From Magnaporthiopsis rhizophila (taxonomy: Eukaryota; Ascomycota; Sordariomycetes; Magnaporthales; Magnaporthaceae): DNA of 64,000 nucleotides. Under the pieces are notes generated by a model. The model worked only from the letters and a program-made list of their open reading frames with translations. It did not search any database and was not told the origin of the DNA. This document shows, one piece after another, positions 11,804-24,037 of this stretch. The position numbers were made by a program, and so were the translations under genes. Location of the stretch: the NCBI GenBank assembly GCA_003049465.1, contig PYSS01000001.1, forward strand, positions 697,011 through 761,010, given 5' to 3'. How positions within the stretch are numbered: the first letter of the stretch is position 1; the number at the start of each line of letters is the position of its first letter.

Positions 11804-12812
11804 CAGACTGAATCCCTCGTTGACCACGAGGGATCTCCGACTCGAGCAGCCGAGCCCGAGCAGGCGGTGGTCGGGCGGCGAGCGGCCAAGATATCGCCGG
11901 CCGAGCGGCGGGTGATGAAGGGCTTCCCGTCCAGCTCAAGCATCAACGGGGGTCACCAGGTCGCGCGCCCGAGCCCGCTTCGCGCTATGATGACGGCTTC
12001 TTGAGTTTTCTTTTTCGAGGGGAGAAAGAAGAATGATTGTGAGGTGAGCTCAGGCCTTCTCTGGTGAGCCCTCTCTACGCCGAGAAATCTAGAGGAAAAA
12101 ATGGCGTTTCTTTTGCCTTGGTTTGCTGCATGTTTTATTAATAGAATGGAGAGTCGGTTGTTAGATGAGCGAGTACCCCCCCAAAGGCCTGCAACCAACC
12201 TACTCAGAAAACAAGGGTCCAAGGGAAAACCAAGAGGCTTAACGTCAGTCATGCGCAGGACCTAGTCGGTGGCTCGGTTCTCGGGGAAAGACGAGATGCG
12301 AACGAGAAGGCGTCGTGCAAGAGGAAGGTTTAGGAGCAACATCGGGGTTCTTTTGGAGAGACATTGTATGACGAGGCACCTGCCTAATCAAGTCAGCGTA
12401 TAGAGAGGAGCGAAGACGGGACTGTGTCTTTGTGTGTGGGCGAGTCTGTTCCAGGGGCAAGGTGGTGAAGTATTGCATGACCCCAGCTTGGGGATCGGAT
12501 TGCTTTTTCGGAGGAAAGGGTTATATGGTTTAGTGCTGAGTACCTACACTTCTATCCAGCTTTGCGGCAACTCCCTGTCTGGGTAGGTGGTAGTTACGCA
12601 AGGCAAAGAAACGATCGATATTGCTCTCTGACTGTATCAACTCTGGCCTTGGTTCTCTGGAGCTCAAGCGGCTGGGATATGGCTTGAGTGCCCATGCTCG
12701 GCAAGATGAAGGAGATTTCATATTCAATTTTGCATATATGGACCGTAATGGTCCCTCGTACACGCGTCCTCTTTTAACCACTTCCCAAACCTATAGACAA
12801 GACACCACTCGT
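11804..12812. other. intergenic: 3' regions of convergent eRF1 and PHA2
   Basis: About 1 kb between the stops of eRF1 (plus) and prephenate dehydratase (minus). I see no gene here; open frames are short and unlike any family I know. Confidence 0.45.
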
Positions 12813-14065
12813 TCATCGGCGGCTTTCCCAGCTGCCGAGCCACCTCGAGCTGTGGGCGACGCGCGCAACGTCGGCCAGCACGGACGCGACCTTGTCGTCC
12901 CCCTCGGCGGCCTCGTCGACCTCGAACTCGACGAAGAAGAGGTACTGGAACGGCCGGATCAGGCTCGGGAGGCTGTTGATGCTGGTCAGGTTGAGCCCCG
13001 CGCGGCGGAAGCACTGCAGCACGTCGGCCAGCGAGCCGGGCGAGCGGTGGGGGACGGTGAAGGAGACGAGGGACTTTTTTGACGTGCCCGACTGCTGGGC
13101 TGGTGATGGAAGAGGGGCAGGAGAGGAGACGGCAACAGCAGCATCAGCAGCAGCATCAGCAGCATCAGCAGCAGCAGCAGCAGCAGCAGCGTCTTTGCGG
13201 ATGACGAAAAACCGCGTCACGTTGTCGGCCCGGTCCTCGATGCAGGCGGCCAACACGTCGAGGCCGTTGGCCGCCGCGGCCGCCTCGCTGGCCACGGCGG
13301 CGCTGGCGCCCCCGGCGTCGGCGGCGGCCAGCTCGGCGGCGCGGCTGGTCGAGCTCACGTCGATCAGCTCGGCGTGCGGCAGGTGCGCCGACGTGAAGCG
13401 CGACGTCTGCCCAAAGGCCTGCGGGTGCGAGTAGACGTGGCGGATGTGCGCGAGGCCGGTCAGGGGCCCGCCACGCTTGGGGGGAGCTTCTTCCCCTTGG
13501 CTGCTGCTGCTGCTGCTGCCACCGGACCGTCGGCCAAGCAGGAAATGGTGCACGTCCAGGTAGTGCTCGGCGCAGACGCTGACGCCGGCGTACTCGCCCG
13601 CGCGGTCGCCCAGGCAGTCGAGGGTGAAGGTCACGACGCCGTGGGTCGAGTTCTCGAATGGGACGACGCCGTACGTGGCGGTCCCGGCTTGGACGGCGTC
13701 GAAGACGGCTTTTTATTTTTCGAAATTATTATTATTTTGGGTTCAGAATAAGGAAGCCAGTATAAGTCGATGGGATATCGAGATCCGCTCTCATCTGCAA
13801 GGGGCACGTCATGTACATGCCTCTAATGGTTGGGACGGGAACCAGGTCCCAGCCCTGGCCTGGAAAGAGAGCGATTGTGGCCTTTGGGGGGAGTGTAAGT
13901 GAGTGTCTGGTCATCATCTCTCGGCTAAGCGAGTCTCTTCTTCCCCGCACATCGAAATAACACGCATACCTGGTGAGAATACGATGTGGGTGGTCCCAGG
14001 AACGACACGACAGTCTTGCTGTCCCTGGCCAAAGGCGTATCCTGTGATGTTACTGTTGAGGCCAT
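12813..14065 (-). CDS. PHA2: prephenate dehydratase
   Basis: The enzyme decarboxylates and dehydrates prephenate to phenylpyruvate, the step before phenylalanine. Exons are 13970-14065 (MASTVTSQ...SFLGPPTSYSHQ), 13821-13881 (ATIALFPGQGWDLVPVPTIR) and 12813-13708, giving 350 aa. The catalytic domain shows GVVPFENSTHGVVTFTLD and the TRF motif in NVTRFFVIRKD. A C-terminal ACT domain follows (SLVSFTVPHRSPGSLADVLQCF). The second intron (13709-13820) begins with GC rather than GT (AGAG/GCATGT), the only choice I found that keeps the frame. An Ala-rich insert at about 145-175, coded by a GCA/CTG-type repeat, separates the two domains. In the ACT domain the Phe-binding SRP triplet reads SLP. The start is preceded by a T20 tract and cttacag on the coding strand, suggesting a 5' UTR intron. 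Confidence 0.9.
13132..13191. repeat. GCA/CAG trinucleotide repeat inside PHA2
   Basis: A 60-bp imperfect (GCA)n/(TCA) array that encodes the Ala/Asp-rich linker between the catalytic and ACT domains of prephenate dehydratase. Its length keeps the reading frame. Confidence 0.85.
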
Positions 14066-14424
14066 GCTGATGGAATCTGCTGCTGCTGCTGTAAGAAAAA
14101 AAAAAAAAAAAAAAAGCTCGTCTGTTGTGACCCGGTTCAGTCACATAAAAACTTTTTTTATGTTCCTTCCCGATGTCGGGCACAATTTGCAACCAACGAT
14201 GTTTCTGCGGTTTGGCACGGGCTGCCGCTAATAGGTGTTGCCGTTTGGCGTTGCACCGCCCGTACTCACAGGGAACATAGCAATTGAGTTGAACCCGGCC
14301 CACCTCACCGTGCCCACTTGACTTGGCGGCGAGCAGACGTGTGTGAGTATTAAAACCCCATCCGGCCGGCCCCAATTGTATCATCCCATTGAGGCGATAC
14401 CACCAATTACCCTGCACCATCACA
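14066..14424. promoter_or_regulatory. divergent promoter of PHA2 and HTD2-like gene
   Basis: Only 359 bp separate the two divergent start codons. The stretch contains a 20-base A run at 14096-14115 (T20 on the PHA2 strand). Followed by cttacag, this forms a textbook polypyrimidine tract and 3' splice site for a PHA2 leader intron. Confidence 0.6.
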
Positions 14425-16005
14425 ATGCAGCTCAAAACCCCCAGGCTGAGGCGCGCGCCGAGCAGGCTCATGACCGGCGCCATTGCCGTGTCTCCCCCGC
14501 ATGTGCTCAAAAGACATGCGCACGCGAGCTACAAGAGCCACGACGAGAAATGGAGCAGCTGGAGGGAGGGCTTGCAGAGCCGGGCCAACGACAACCAGTT
14601 CGCGCACCCGGGAAACCCGGCCGAGTGGAAGGAGGCCTACTACGAGTCGCAGCTCAAGCTCGAGATGAAGGCGCGGCGCAACGTCCGCACCTGGGACTAC
14701 CTCTCCCCGACCCCGACCCGCCTCCTGAACCTGGCCCTGGACGACTTTCTGCCCTCCGACGCCCGCCCCGGCCATTTCCTGGGCTGGCTGGGGCGCCGGA
14801 CGGCAGCGTCGGCGGCATCAGAATCTGCTGCTGCTACTGCTTACAGCAATAACAACGACGAGACGAGCGGCAGCAGTAGTCAGGGCGGCCCAACCATCCG
14901 CCGCCACCCCAGCGGAGACAGGTCTCTCCAGTCGTTCTCGAGCAACAAGACCCTCATCCGCCGGTTCCAGGAGGGGGCGGTGCCGCTCCTGGGGCCGCCG
15001 GGCCTGGGCGGCGCCCCCGTGCTCCGGGGCCCGCCGGGTCTGCAGGGCGCGACGCCGCTGCCGCAGGGCCACCACCTCGTCTACTTTCCGCCGCAGCTGT
15101 CGGACCAGGAGCTGCTCCCGGACGGTACCGACCCGGCCCACTGGCCCGGGCTGCCCTTCACGCGCCGCCTGTGGGCCGGCGGCGCCGTCACCTTCAACCG
15201 CGGCTGGGAGCGCGAGCTGAGGTTCAACCGCCTGCTGTGCGCCATGGCATGCGACGAGACCGTCCAGCACGTCGAGCTCCTCCCCGACCGCCGCCACCAG
15301 CACGGCAGTCCCGAAGAGCAGCAGCAGCAGCAGCAGCAGCAAACCGACCACCAATACCACGACGGAGCCCCGCCCGGCAAGGTCCTGGTCACGCTGATGA
15401 GGAGGTACAGCTTCGACGGCTCCAGGGGCCCCGTCATTACCGAGTCGCGCAACCTCGTCTTCCTGCGCGACCACCCGCCCGGCGAAGGCCCCGCCCCTCC
15501 GAGGAGGCCATGGCCGGCGGCCATGGGCGAAGGAGGCGAGGCAACGGCGGCATCGACGTCGACGTCGCCGCTGACGGCCCGCCGCAAACCGGAATACAGC
15601 TTCGAGATGACGCCCTCGCGCCGCCTGCTCTTCAGCTTCAGCGCCCTCAGCCATAACGCCCACCTCATCCACCTGGACCCGGCCCACGCCCGCGCCGAGG
15701 GCCACCGGGACCTGCTAGTGCACGGGCCCTTAACGCTGATCCTGATGCTGTCGGCCCTGCGCGCCCACCTGGGCCCCATGGGCGCCGCCGTCCGCTCCAT
15801 CCAGTACCGCAACCTGGCCCCGCTCTACGTCGACGAGCCCCTGCGCGTCTGCGTCCGCCGCGTCGACGCCGTCGGCATCGACAAGTCCACCTGGTCCGTC
15901 TGGATCGAGACGCCCGAGGGCGGGCCGGCCGTCAAGGGAACTGCTGTATCCTACTTGGTAGACCAGGATATGTTGTTTGATCGGCCGCGTAGACACAGGC
16001 AATAA
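14425..16005 (+). CDS. 3-hydroxyacyl-thioester dehydratase, mitochondrial type (HTD2-like, hotdog fold)
   Basis: This is probably the dehydratase of mitochondrial type II fatty-acid synthesis or a close MaoC/mesaconyl-type relative. It is a single exon of 526 aa. The ATG at 14425 opens a basic N-terminus (MQLKTPRLRRAPSRLMTGAI) that suits a mitochondrial presequence. The hotdog core is at the C-terminus, residues about 390-520: FSFSALSHNAHLIHLDP, GHRDLLVHGPLTLILML and YRNLAPLYVDEPLRV match this family, including the catalytic-region His/Asp pattern. An N-terminal half-domain (GGAVTFNRGWERELRFN, about 250-270) fits the duplicated hotdog. Odd points are a Q8 tract near residue 300 and a long Ser/Gly/Pro-rich linker (residues 130-215), which make it longer than usual. 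Confidence 0.85.
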   Translation: MQLKTPRLRRAPSRLMTGAIAVSPPHVLKRHAHASYKSHDEKWSSWREGLQSRANDNQFAHPGNPAEWKEAYYESQLKLEMKARRNVRTWDYLSPTPTRLLNLALDDFLPSDARPGHFLGWLGRRTAASAASESAAATAYSNNNDETSGSSSQGGPTIRRHPSGDRSLQSFSSNKTLIRRFQEGAVPLLGPPGLGGAPVLRGPPGLQGATPLPQGHHLVYFPPQLSDQELLPDGTDPAHWPGLPFTRRLWAGGAVTFNRGWERELRFNRLLCAMACDETVQHVELLPDRRHQHGSPEEQQQQQQQQTDHQYHDGAPPGKVLVTLMRRYSFDGSRGPVITESRNLVFLRDHPPGEGPAPPRRPWPAAMGEGGEATAASTSTSPLTARRKPEYSFEMTPSRRLLFSFSALSHNAHLIHLDPAHARAEGHRDLLVHGPLTLILMLSALRAHLGPMGAAVRSIQYRNLAPLYVDEPLRVCVRRVDAVGIDKSTWSVWIETPEGGPAVKGTAVSYLVDQDMLFDRPRRHRQ

Positions 16006-16239
16006 CCAAACAAATCAAAATGCAGTGTCTGTCAATACCGCCTCTTGCTCGCACGCCAATGTACTAAATAATTTTAATTGATGGGTATCTTAAGCTTTTG
16101 GTTTGCTTGATCTATTTGTCGTGGACAGAAAACGAGAGATAGAAAGACAACTGAAACGGAAAAGTGAAACGAGTACAATAAAAGACCCGGGAAATTCACG
16201 CGCAATGCATCTCTTAAGAAGTATTAGCCACCCCACACA
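16006..16239. other. short 3' intergenic region
   Basis: This 234-bp stretch lies between two convergent genes and is AT-rich. It is expected to hold both polyadenylation regions. Confidence 0.5.
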
Positions 16240-19200
16240 TCAAGAAGGCACCGGCACGGTCAGCCGCCAGTTCTCCCACGAGCTCCTCGACCCCGGATCG
16301 AACGCGTCATCGGCGGGGAGCCCTATCCCCAGGCCCATGTCGCCGCCGAACCTGTAGGGGCTCGTGAACGGCTCGACCGTGAAGTCGGCCGACGAGATGC
16401 GCCGGTTCCAACGCCGCCGCTTGGCGCCAAACAGCAGCAGCGCGTCGTCGTCGGTGCCCTCGTCTGTCCAGCTCGTCCCCTTCTCCTCGTCCAGCATGAC
16501 CGAGAGCAGGCGAGTCTCGCCATCGGCCAAGTCGTCGTCGTCGTCGGCCTCGCTCTCCTCTTCCCCGGGAGACACGCTCTGGTCCGGCAGCAGCCGGCTG
16601 CGGTTGCGCGCGAGGACCTCCTCGATCGCCGCGGCCGCCGCCTGCACCTCTTGCTTGATGTCCTTGCCTGCCGAGGCCCTGGCCGCCCCCGAGATGTTCT
16701 GCAGTGCCCGGTCGAGTAGTCTCTTCTGCTGCTCGGCGCCAAAGGGGAACTGGACCAGGCTGCCGCAGTTTTCGCTGATGGACTTGCGCATGAATAGGAG
16801 GGATGTCAAGTTCAGCTCCGACCCGGAGCAGTCGAGCCGCCGCAGCGTCGTGTTGTCGCGCACCCCCGAGCCCAGGTCGCCCACTTCGGTGCTCAGGTTC
16901 TGGTTGCGCACCACGAGAACCCGCAGGCTCGAGTTGTGCCTCAGGCCCGTAAAGGCCCGCCCGAAGCCGCGCCCGAGCTGGCCATCGTCGAGTTTGCCGA
17001 CGTAGCCCGAGAGGTCGAGCCAGCGGATCGACCGGTTCTGAGCCAGTAGCTGCTCGAGCGCGTCGCACGCCGCGCTGGTGCACGTCGCGCTCGGCAGCGG
17101 CGTGGGTGCCGTGCCCACCAGCGACACGAATGGGAACCGCTTGGACACGGTGAGCGCCTGGATTAGCCTCACGTAGGCCTCGTCGCGCCGGAACTCGACC
17201 ATGTCTAGGTGCAGCCCGATCCGCCCCTCGGAACACAAGGCAATGGCAGACGCGAGCTCCTCGACGCCCTGCTCGAGCGGGTTGGAGCCGAGATGCAGGT
17301 GTAGCCCGTCAAGACCAGACACGGCGCCCAGGATGCGCGCGGCCTGGAACCCGTCTATGCTGCAGTCGTTGAGCCTGATCTGCCTAAGCCCTGGGGATAG
17401 TAGCGAGGATTTCCCCTGTTGTTGGGGCTGCCGTGCGGCAGCCACCCTGTGCTCGAGGAACCGAACGAGGGCTTGCTCCGTATCCATGGACAACTGCGCC
17501 ACGTCATCTCGTTAGTATCTGTATCTTGCCGGACTGGACAAGTTGCGACAGCACTCAGTCCCATCCAGGGCACGCCTTTACTCACCTTGTATCCTGATAG
17601 GTTGATTTCCTGTATGTTCTGGAACGCCATGAGGCTCTCGTAAGATAGTAGAGCGCAATACTCTGGCCCAACAACGGCATCCGCCAAGTTGAGAATCTGC
17701 AGGTTGGCCATCGAGTCCACGAAGCGGGTAACGACGTCAGCAGCGACACGGCCCGTATTCTGCGAAATATCCAGAAGCTGCAGCGAATGCCCCTGTGATG
17801 AGAGCGCCTCGGTTATCAGGTACATCTCCTGGCTACACAAGGAGCATCGGGAGATATCCAATGCTTGTAGACCTGGAACAGGGTGTATTGGGACGTCATC
17901 TTCCAGATCGTCCTGGCTGAGAAATGAGACTGAGCAAACAGGGTAAAGCGTTAGCCACATCACATTCAACCATCTCGTTAGCAACTTGATAACAAATAGG
18001 ACAAGCCGACTTACGGAGCGAGGCCACATCGCCAAGCCCGAGTGGACAACCACGAAGCAAAATCCGATTGCAGTTGGTCAAGCCGGGACCGAGTAGATTC
18101 AATATCGGAGCCAGAACCTGAACGTCAGGCTTGTGCGGCAGGCTGGGCAGGTTAGGCAGCGAGTCCGTGAAGTCCATCTGTCGAAGCGAAGGGATGCAGA
18201 AGGCCAAGGCGTGAATCTCCTGGGCAAGAATCGAGCCTCCTTGGACTGGCTTGCACAACTCAGAGCTCAGCAGAGTCCCTGTATGGGTGGTGGTGTGAGG
18301 TCAGCCGGCTCGTCCCTTTCTCTTACGTACCCACGTACACGGCAGAGGGCCTAGGCGGTTTACTGCACTTACCATCGTGGTTCATGTACGCCACCGAGGC
18401 AGGTTTGTCGCTGTCAAATTTGTTCCATAGCGGCACTAGGCTGACACCGCGGAACGACATGGATCCGATAAAGTAGTTGTACCGTGCTGCTCTCATGATG
18501 GCGAGCAACTCGAGCGGCTCGTACTTAGGCTTCGCTTTCGGCGGCAGAATACGCAGCTCCGGGCCGTACGCGGCATCGAGCCGGATCTCCCACTCGACCT
18601 GCCCGCACTCATACGCCACGCAGAAAGCCTTGTGAGTCCTGTGGAGGCTCCCAAACTCGTCGGGCATGGCGATTATATCATTCTCGCCCAGCGGCGGCAG
18701 GTCGTCGATCCGGAAGAGCTGTGTCCTTCGCAGACCGCTTGGCCAACCAGGCCGTAGGCATTCGTCCGCCTTCAACAGGGTCTGTATTATCTGGTAGTAG
18801 AACCGACTCGACATGTGCAGGTATGAGGGGTTGGCCTCGAGAGGTTTCCTAAAAGATGGCGTGTCAGCAGCTGGCTCAAGACTATGTGCCAACAGCGGCA
18901 TCGCACTTACCGGAATCTCAGCTCAAGCCTGTCCTCCCGAGGATTCCAACAGCCGAGAACACACTCAAGGTTCATCAGGCCATACTTGGCATAGCTCACA
19001 ACGAGCATTTTGTTCTCGGAAGGGCGCGTCACCTTGGCAAAGTAGCAGAGATTGACGCCGACGGCGAAGTAGTAAGACTCATTCTCGGCCCACTTGACGT
19101 TGTCGGCAAGTCTGATGCCCACGGGGAATATGTCGGGCTGCAGCAGGGAATAGTCAGGCTCTTCCCGACGGCAAACGTCGCGCAGCTTCTCCTCGATTTC

Positions 19201-20109
19201 ATGGGCGACGCGAGGTATGCCAAAGTGGGCGTCGTCCTTGGCCCGGACGGCCTCGTGAACCCTATCGAGCACGAGATCCCTATGGTCCGGGTCCTCGGCG
19301 AAGAACTGACACGCGCCGAAAGACGCGAGGGAGTGGACCGACTTCCACCAAATCTCCAGGCCAAAATAAGGGCGCGAGCTCTCTGCCCGTGATGCCGACA
19401 CCACCGAGGCTATGGGGATCATCTGGAGCACCTCCGGGTTCGCAGAGCGCTCACCAGCGGGCACGGCGACGGGGCCGGTGTCGGACGGGAGGTTGGGAAA
19501 AAGGCCGCGGACATCTGCGGTCGTCTTGACCTTGAGGACGTAATCGCTCGTCACCACCAGATATGCAAACCCGTTCCGACGGAACTGATGCTCCTGTATA
19601 ATCTTGAAGACGCCCTTGACCGTCTGCAAGTCCCACTGTATCCTCCCATCGATGCTGTTGGTAGAGCTCTGGGAGACCGAGGTGGTCTCCTGCGAGCAGG
19701 TACCGCGGTTGAAGTCGGACCTGGACGACTCCCTGCGACCCAGCAGGCTGACGATATTCCCGGCCGAGGCGGTGCGCTGCTTCTTGAGCGTCCTGGGCGA
19801 GCGCGAAGCCGCGATCGATAGCTCACCCGCATCGGGCACGGAGACGGCGATGGCGGGTGGCGACAGAGAGATCGGGGGAGAGGTAATGCTAAGGGCACGG
19901 ATCGAGCGGATTATGCTACGCCTTCTGGGCGCCGTGATAGCCGGAGTAGACAGGGACGTGCCGAGTTTCGGAGGCGCCGGCGATGGCGACGGTGTAATCC
20001 ACTCGATTGACGTGTCCAGTTGGGGAAGAGAGCTGTTGCGCGAGTGCGAGCGGGATCCCAGCAGGCTCTCGGATAGCCTGTGCCGTTTCGGGGGATCCAT
20101 CGCAAGCAT
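16240..20109 (-). CDS. large PH-like and leucine-rich-repeat protein (CARMIL-like layout)
   Basis: A fungal protein of 1178 aa in five exons: 18911-20109, 18373-18848, 18015-18278, 17586-17929 and 16240-17493, all with in-frame GT-AG junctions. Residues 1-150 are Ser/Pro-rich and disordered. Residues about 155-300 (IQWDLQTVKGVFKIIQEHQFRR, YVLKVKTTADVRGLFP) look like a PH-type fold. Leucine-rich repeats cover about 560-1000 (GLQALDISRCSL, SLQLLDISQNTG, NLQILNLADAVV, IQEINLSGYKV, SIRWLDLSGYVG, TTLRRLDCSGSELNL). The C-terminus is acidic and then basic. The order PH, LRR, disordered tail recalls actin-regulating CARMIL proteins, but this is by layout only. The ATG at 20100 is an equally possible start. 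Confidence 0.72.
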
Positions 20110-22124
20110 GGTCGCGGTTTCGCGGTTGGCTAGTCTAGCCGAGGATGGCTTTTCGTTCGTTCGAGCGCGGAACCGACACAGAGGCGATAGCTAATCAAGC
20201 GGGAGCGGAACAGGGAACGCTCTCCTGACGGGAGGGAGGGCTCCTGCGCTCCAAGCCCCTCAGGGCCACCCGACGCACTCTAAGCTTCGGTGGCGGACAG
20301 TCCACGCGACATGAGGATATGGCGCTGGTGCAGGCAATACATCCGGTGACGTGAACGAAATGCGTCTTGGCGAAACGCTCGCGAAGGTCAGGATCGCCCG
20401 TAGTCGGCAGGCATTTGGATTAGGAGATTAGGTGGGCTACAAGCGGAAGCCAGACGAAAGCGGAAGTGAGGAAACAAACAAGAAAAAAAAAAGGGGGCGC
20501 CTTTTGCAGCAGACAACAAGACAACAAATACGACCACCAAAACCAAATGGTTCCTAGCGTCGTGGGAGAAGGCGGCACATGTCCAGCGGGACAGCGATCG
20601 GGTGATGAACAAAACAGAGCCAAGTTCAGGAAGCCAAAGGGGGAAAGCCGGGAACCCGGGGACGATAGGACACGGCGTCGCTGCCGTGCGTGCAGTGCGG
20701 TCGCTGTGGTTGGGTGGCCGGCCGATACGATGCCACGAGTGATCGTCATGGGCCCGATTCCTGAACCTGTTTCGCTGCGTGCAGGGAAGAATTGACCAAT
20801 GGCGACTGGGCCGCGCCCCAATAGGCCTCGGCGGTGGGCGCACAGTGCAGCCCCGTCCCTCCAGCCAGCACACGCCGCGTAGTATTTTCTGCGCCCTCAC
20901 GGAGGCCAAGCCGAGGGCTGACCGGGTAGCTCTACTGCCATCATGCGACGCCGACATGCCGTGCGCAGCGAAACAAGCAGCGTCAAGTCCGGCGTCGACG
21001 ACGCTGGTCGAGGCTGCTAGCTGCGTGTTTGTGTGGTCCTTGTACGGTGCGTGGTTCACCCGACATGCCCTTACCCCCGTCGGCCATAGATCGCCATGAT
21101 GCCACTGCTTACGGGTTGCCGAGGAGAGGCACAGAGGGCCAGTGCATACGTAGAGCAAAACAAGACAAGAGGAACACAACAATCCATCGCTGGAGAAGCA
21201 CCAGCCACTGACGGCTGCAACCAGATGCTAGCTCCGTGCCATTAAAAACGGATTGCAAATAAACTGCAGCCCGTTCAATCTTCCCGCCACGGAATGCAGA
21301 GTGACGTAATGCCCACGCATCATGAACAAACACAGCGGTCAAAAGGTGGGGCCGCTGAATGTCGGGTGGGAGTGTGGCTTGAATCAAGCCACCCACTAGC
21401 CACCGTACACATGTCTCTTGCAAATCTGATCGCCGATCAATCTGGGGTTTACACAGATTTCATCCATTGCCGCGGTAACCATCGAGTTTTAACCTTGCCG
21501 CTCGCCAGTACAGAGTGCGTCGTCGGTCATCATCCCAGATTCATCTGATGCGGGGTTGAAGGAGAGTATGTGTTTCGACGAAGAAACGAAACAGGCCTAG
21601 GCCAACAAACAGCCTTCTCCTCCCGACAGTCTGGGAAAGCTTGCGTAATGGGCGTGACCAGGCCAGTTGGCATACAGGGGCGCCGTCGTTATCGCAATGG
21701 CCGACACGCTAGTCAACGCACGATGCAAAAACGAAACTCAAAAATCTCGAACGCGCCAATCCATTCCGCTCATTTTAATCCATCCGTCGAGGGGGCTAGG
21801 ACACACAGCTGGGCCTAGCCGAGGCAGGATTGTGGGCAGAGCCTCAACTCCAGCGAAACCAGCACGAACAAGAGGCATAGAATTCTGCTCGTCTCGTCCG
21901 CTCTGTCAGCCCATTATCTCAAGAGCCTGGGCTCCCAACAAAACACATGTGAATCTGGGCAGCTGCTGACAAGTTTGGCAGAGTTGCATTATCGGTTATT
22001 GGACAAATCCTGGCCCCGTCTATGAGATGCTACACCATCGAACTTTGTTTCCGACACGAATCCATGACCAGCGCGACCGTTGTACGGAAGACCCCCACTC
22101 GAGCGGGAACTGGCCGACGGCCGT

Positions 22125-22139
22125 TTTTTTTTTTTTTTT
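22125..22139. repeat. T15 homopolymer
   Basis: A run of 15 T in non-coding DNA upstream of the MAPKKK gene. Confidence 0.9.
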
Positions 22140-23315
22140 CCAAGTCACCTCAAATCAGTCCGAGCAAGACGGAAATAAAACCCGCATACACAAACACCCT
22201 CGCAACCTTCGCCCTCATCGGTAAGCTTGGTCGTTACGGCAATGGAGTGTGAGGCACTGGCGCGGTGTGTGCGCGCAAGCAAGGGCAGGGGACTCCGCCG
22301 CCAGAAGATTCCCCGTAGCGTTCGATGGCATCTGAATAAATGTATGCGCTAACGAGCCGGAAACATGCCAAAATGCGTTGGTGCCACAGCCAACAGCAAT
22401 GTCTTTTTTCCCGATCCAGGCAACAACATCATCATGGCACAGGCCCACAAGCCCCAGCCCTGTTTTGACTTGGCGACCAGGGGCAGGGGTCCTGTTGTTT
22501 GTTTGCGTTGCTTTTTGCGGGCGGCGGGCGGACTGACAGATAAGCCTTACACGCACGCGCCTCGCGGAGGGAAAAAAGAGGCCTGTTTCAGGACATGGGC
22601 CATCCTGATTCGGTGCGCCATGTTTCGAAACGGCCTCGCTGGTTGTTGTCTTGTTCCCCGGCTTTGGGTTGGACGCGCGCGAATTGGTCTAAATGCTACG
22701 GTACCACCCGCTTGCTAGTCAAGCACGCGCGCGCACGCCTCTAGCGCCTGCTCCCGCCCGACTGCCCGACCCGGTTTTTGACTTTTTTTTTTCTGTCCGA
22801 TTCCCCAGCCTAGGCCGCTCCCGATGGGAGGTCCAGATTGGGAATACGTTTCGTGTGTCGGGGGAGGGGGACGCTGCCGTCGTCTTTTTTTCATCTCGGC
22901 TTCGCGTGCCTAAACTAAAGTAGGTAGGTATCTGGTACCTATCCATGCTCGCCGCCCTCGGCTACGGAACAGTTTAATTTGAGCATGTCCCGGCCTCGGC
23001 CTGTCCTGGTCTCGATGTTTGGGCACCTAACCAGGTCAAGCCCTGCCTGTCCATGTGTGCTGTTTACTCCCAAGCACCAACCCACGACTTACAACAAGAC
23101 ACAAGACACACCTTTCCCCACGCCGTCCAGTTCGCAAAAGACGCTGCCGTCTAGCCGCTTTCCTTGTGGATCCTGCCAGACACGCATCGATGGGTTCCTG
23201 CACAGTGGGAGGGACCAGACGGTCACGAGGCCCTCTTGCTCACCGCCGCCCGCCATTAATCGCAGACCCGGCGGTAACACCACGAGCTCTCTGTCCACTG
23301 GATCCCTAAAATTGC

Positions 23316-23336
23316 TTTTTTTTTTTTTTTTTTTTT
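23316..23336. repeat. T21 homopolymer
   Basis: A run of 21 T in non-coding DNA upstream of the MAPKKK gene. Confidence 0.9.
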
Positions 23337-24015
23337 CTTCTTTTCATGCATACACACGCCACGCCATGCGGTACTTATTACCTCCGGGTGTTGACGGGGG
23401 ACTCTGGAGGGTGGGTGGTATCCGTCCACGTCTTTTCGGATAATGGCAGCAGGGAAGATCATCTCCAGGCATTCCCACGAGCCTTCTGACGGCAGTTGTC
23501 AAGAGCCCAGCGGGTCATTTTATCCCCACAAGGCACGACGGAATGCAAATCAGTTGGTATGTAGGACAAGATTGGCAGAGTACGGACGACACACCAAGCT
23601 GGATTTGTGCAGGGCCCGACTGGCTAGTGGAGGATTGGATGCGTGGCTTTTTGGCCCTATCGTCGCGTTGCGCACCACCCCGTCTTTGAGGCTAGCGCCT
23701 ACACGAAACTGGGACGGTTTCAGATGGACGCCCCCCCAGGCCACCAGCGGCACCTGTTTACTCTACGCAAATCACGATACAGCAAATCCTATCGTCGTTA
23801 CTGTTTAGGTTCAGAGAGACGGAGCATATTACTCTGTCACGTGGCGCTGTGTCTGTGGGCTGGTGGCAAGTGCCTGCGATGAATTTGCAGGAGTGATCCA
23901 TATTCTCACCCCTGACAGTCAGCTTCTTACTTCTTCTTCTTCTTTTTATAATCGATGCCGATTGGCCCGGCCCGCCCTGCTCGACGGCTCCTCCGACCCG
24001 TGGGCCCACAGTGAG

Positions 24016-24037
24016 AAAAAAAAAAAAAAAAAAAAAA
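24016..24037. repeat. A22 homopolymer
   Basis: A run of 22 A in non-coding DNA upstream of the MAPKKK gene. Confidence 0.9.

Noticed and set aside
13132..13191. GCA repeat as a CRISPR or other repeat array
   Set aside because: Simple in-frame trinucleotide repeat within a coding exon with no spacers.
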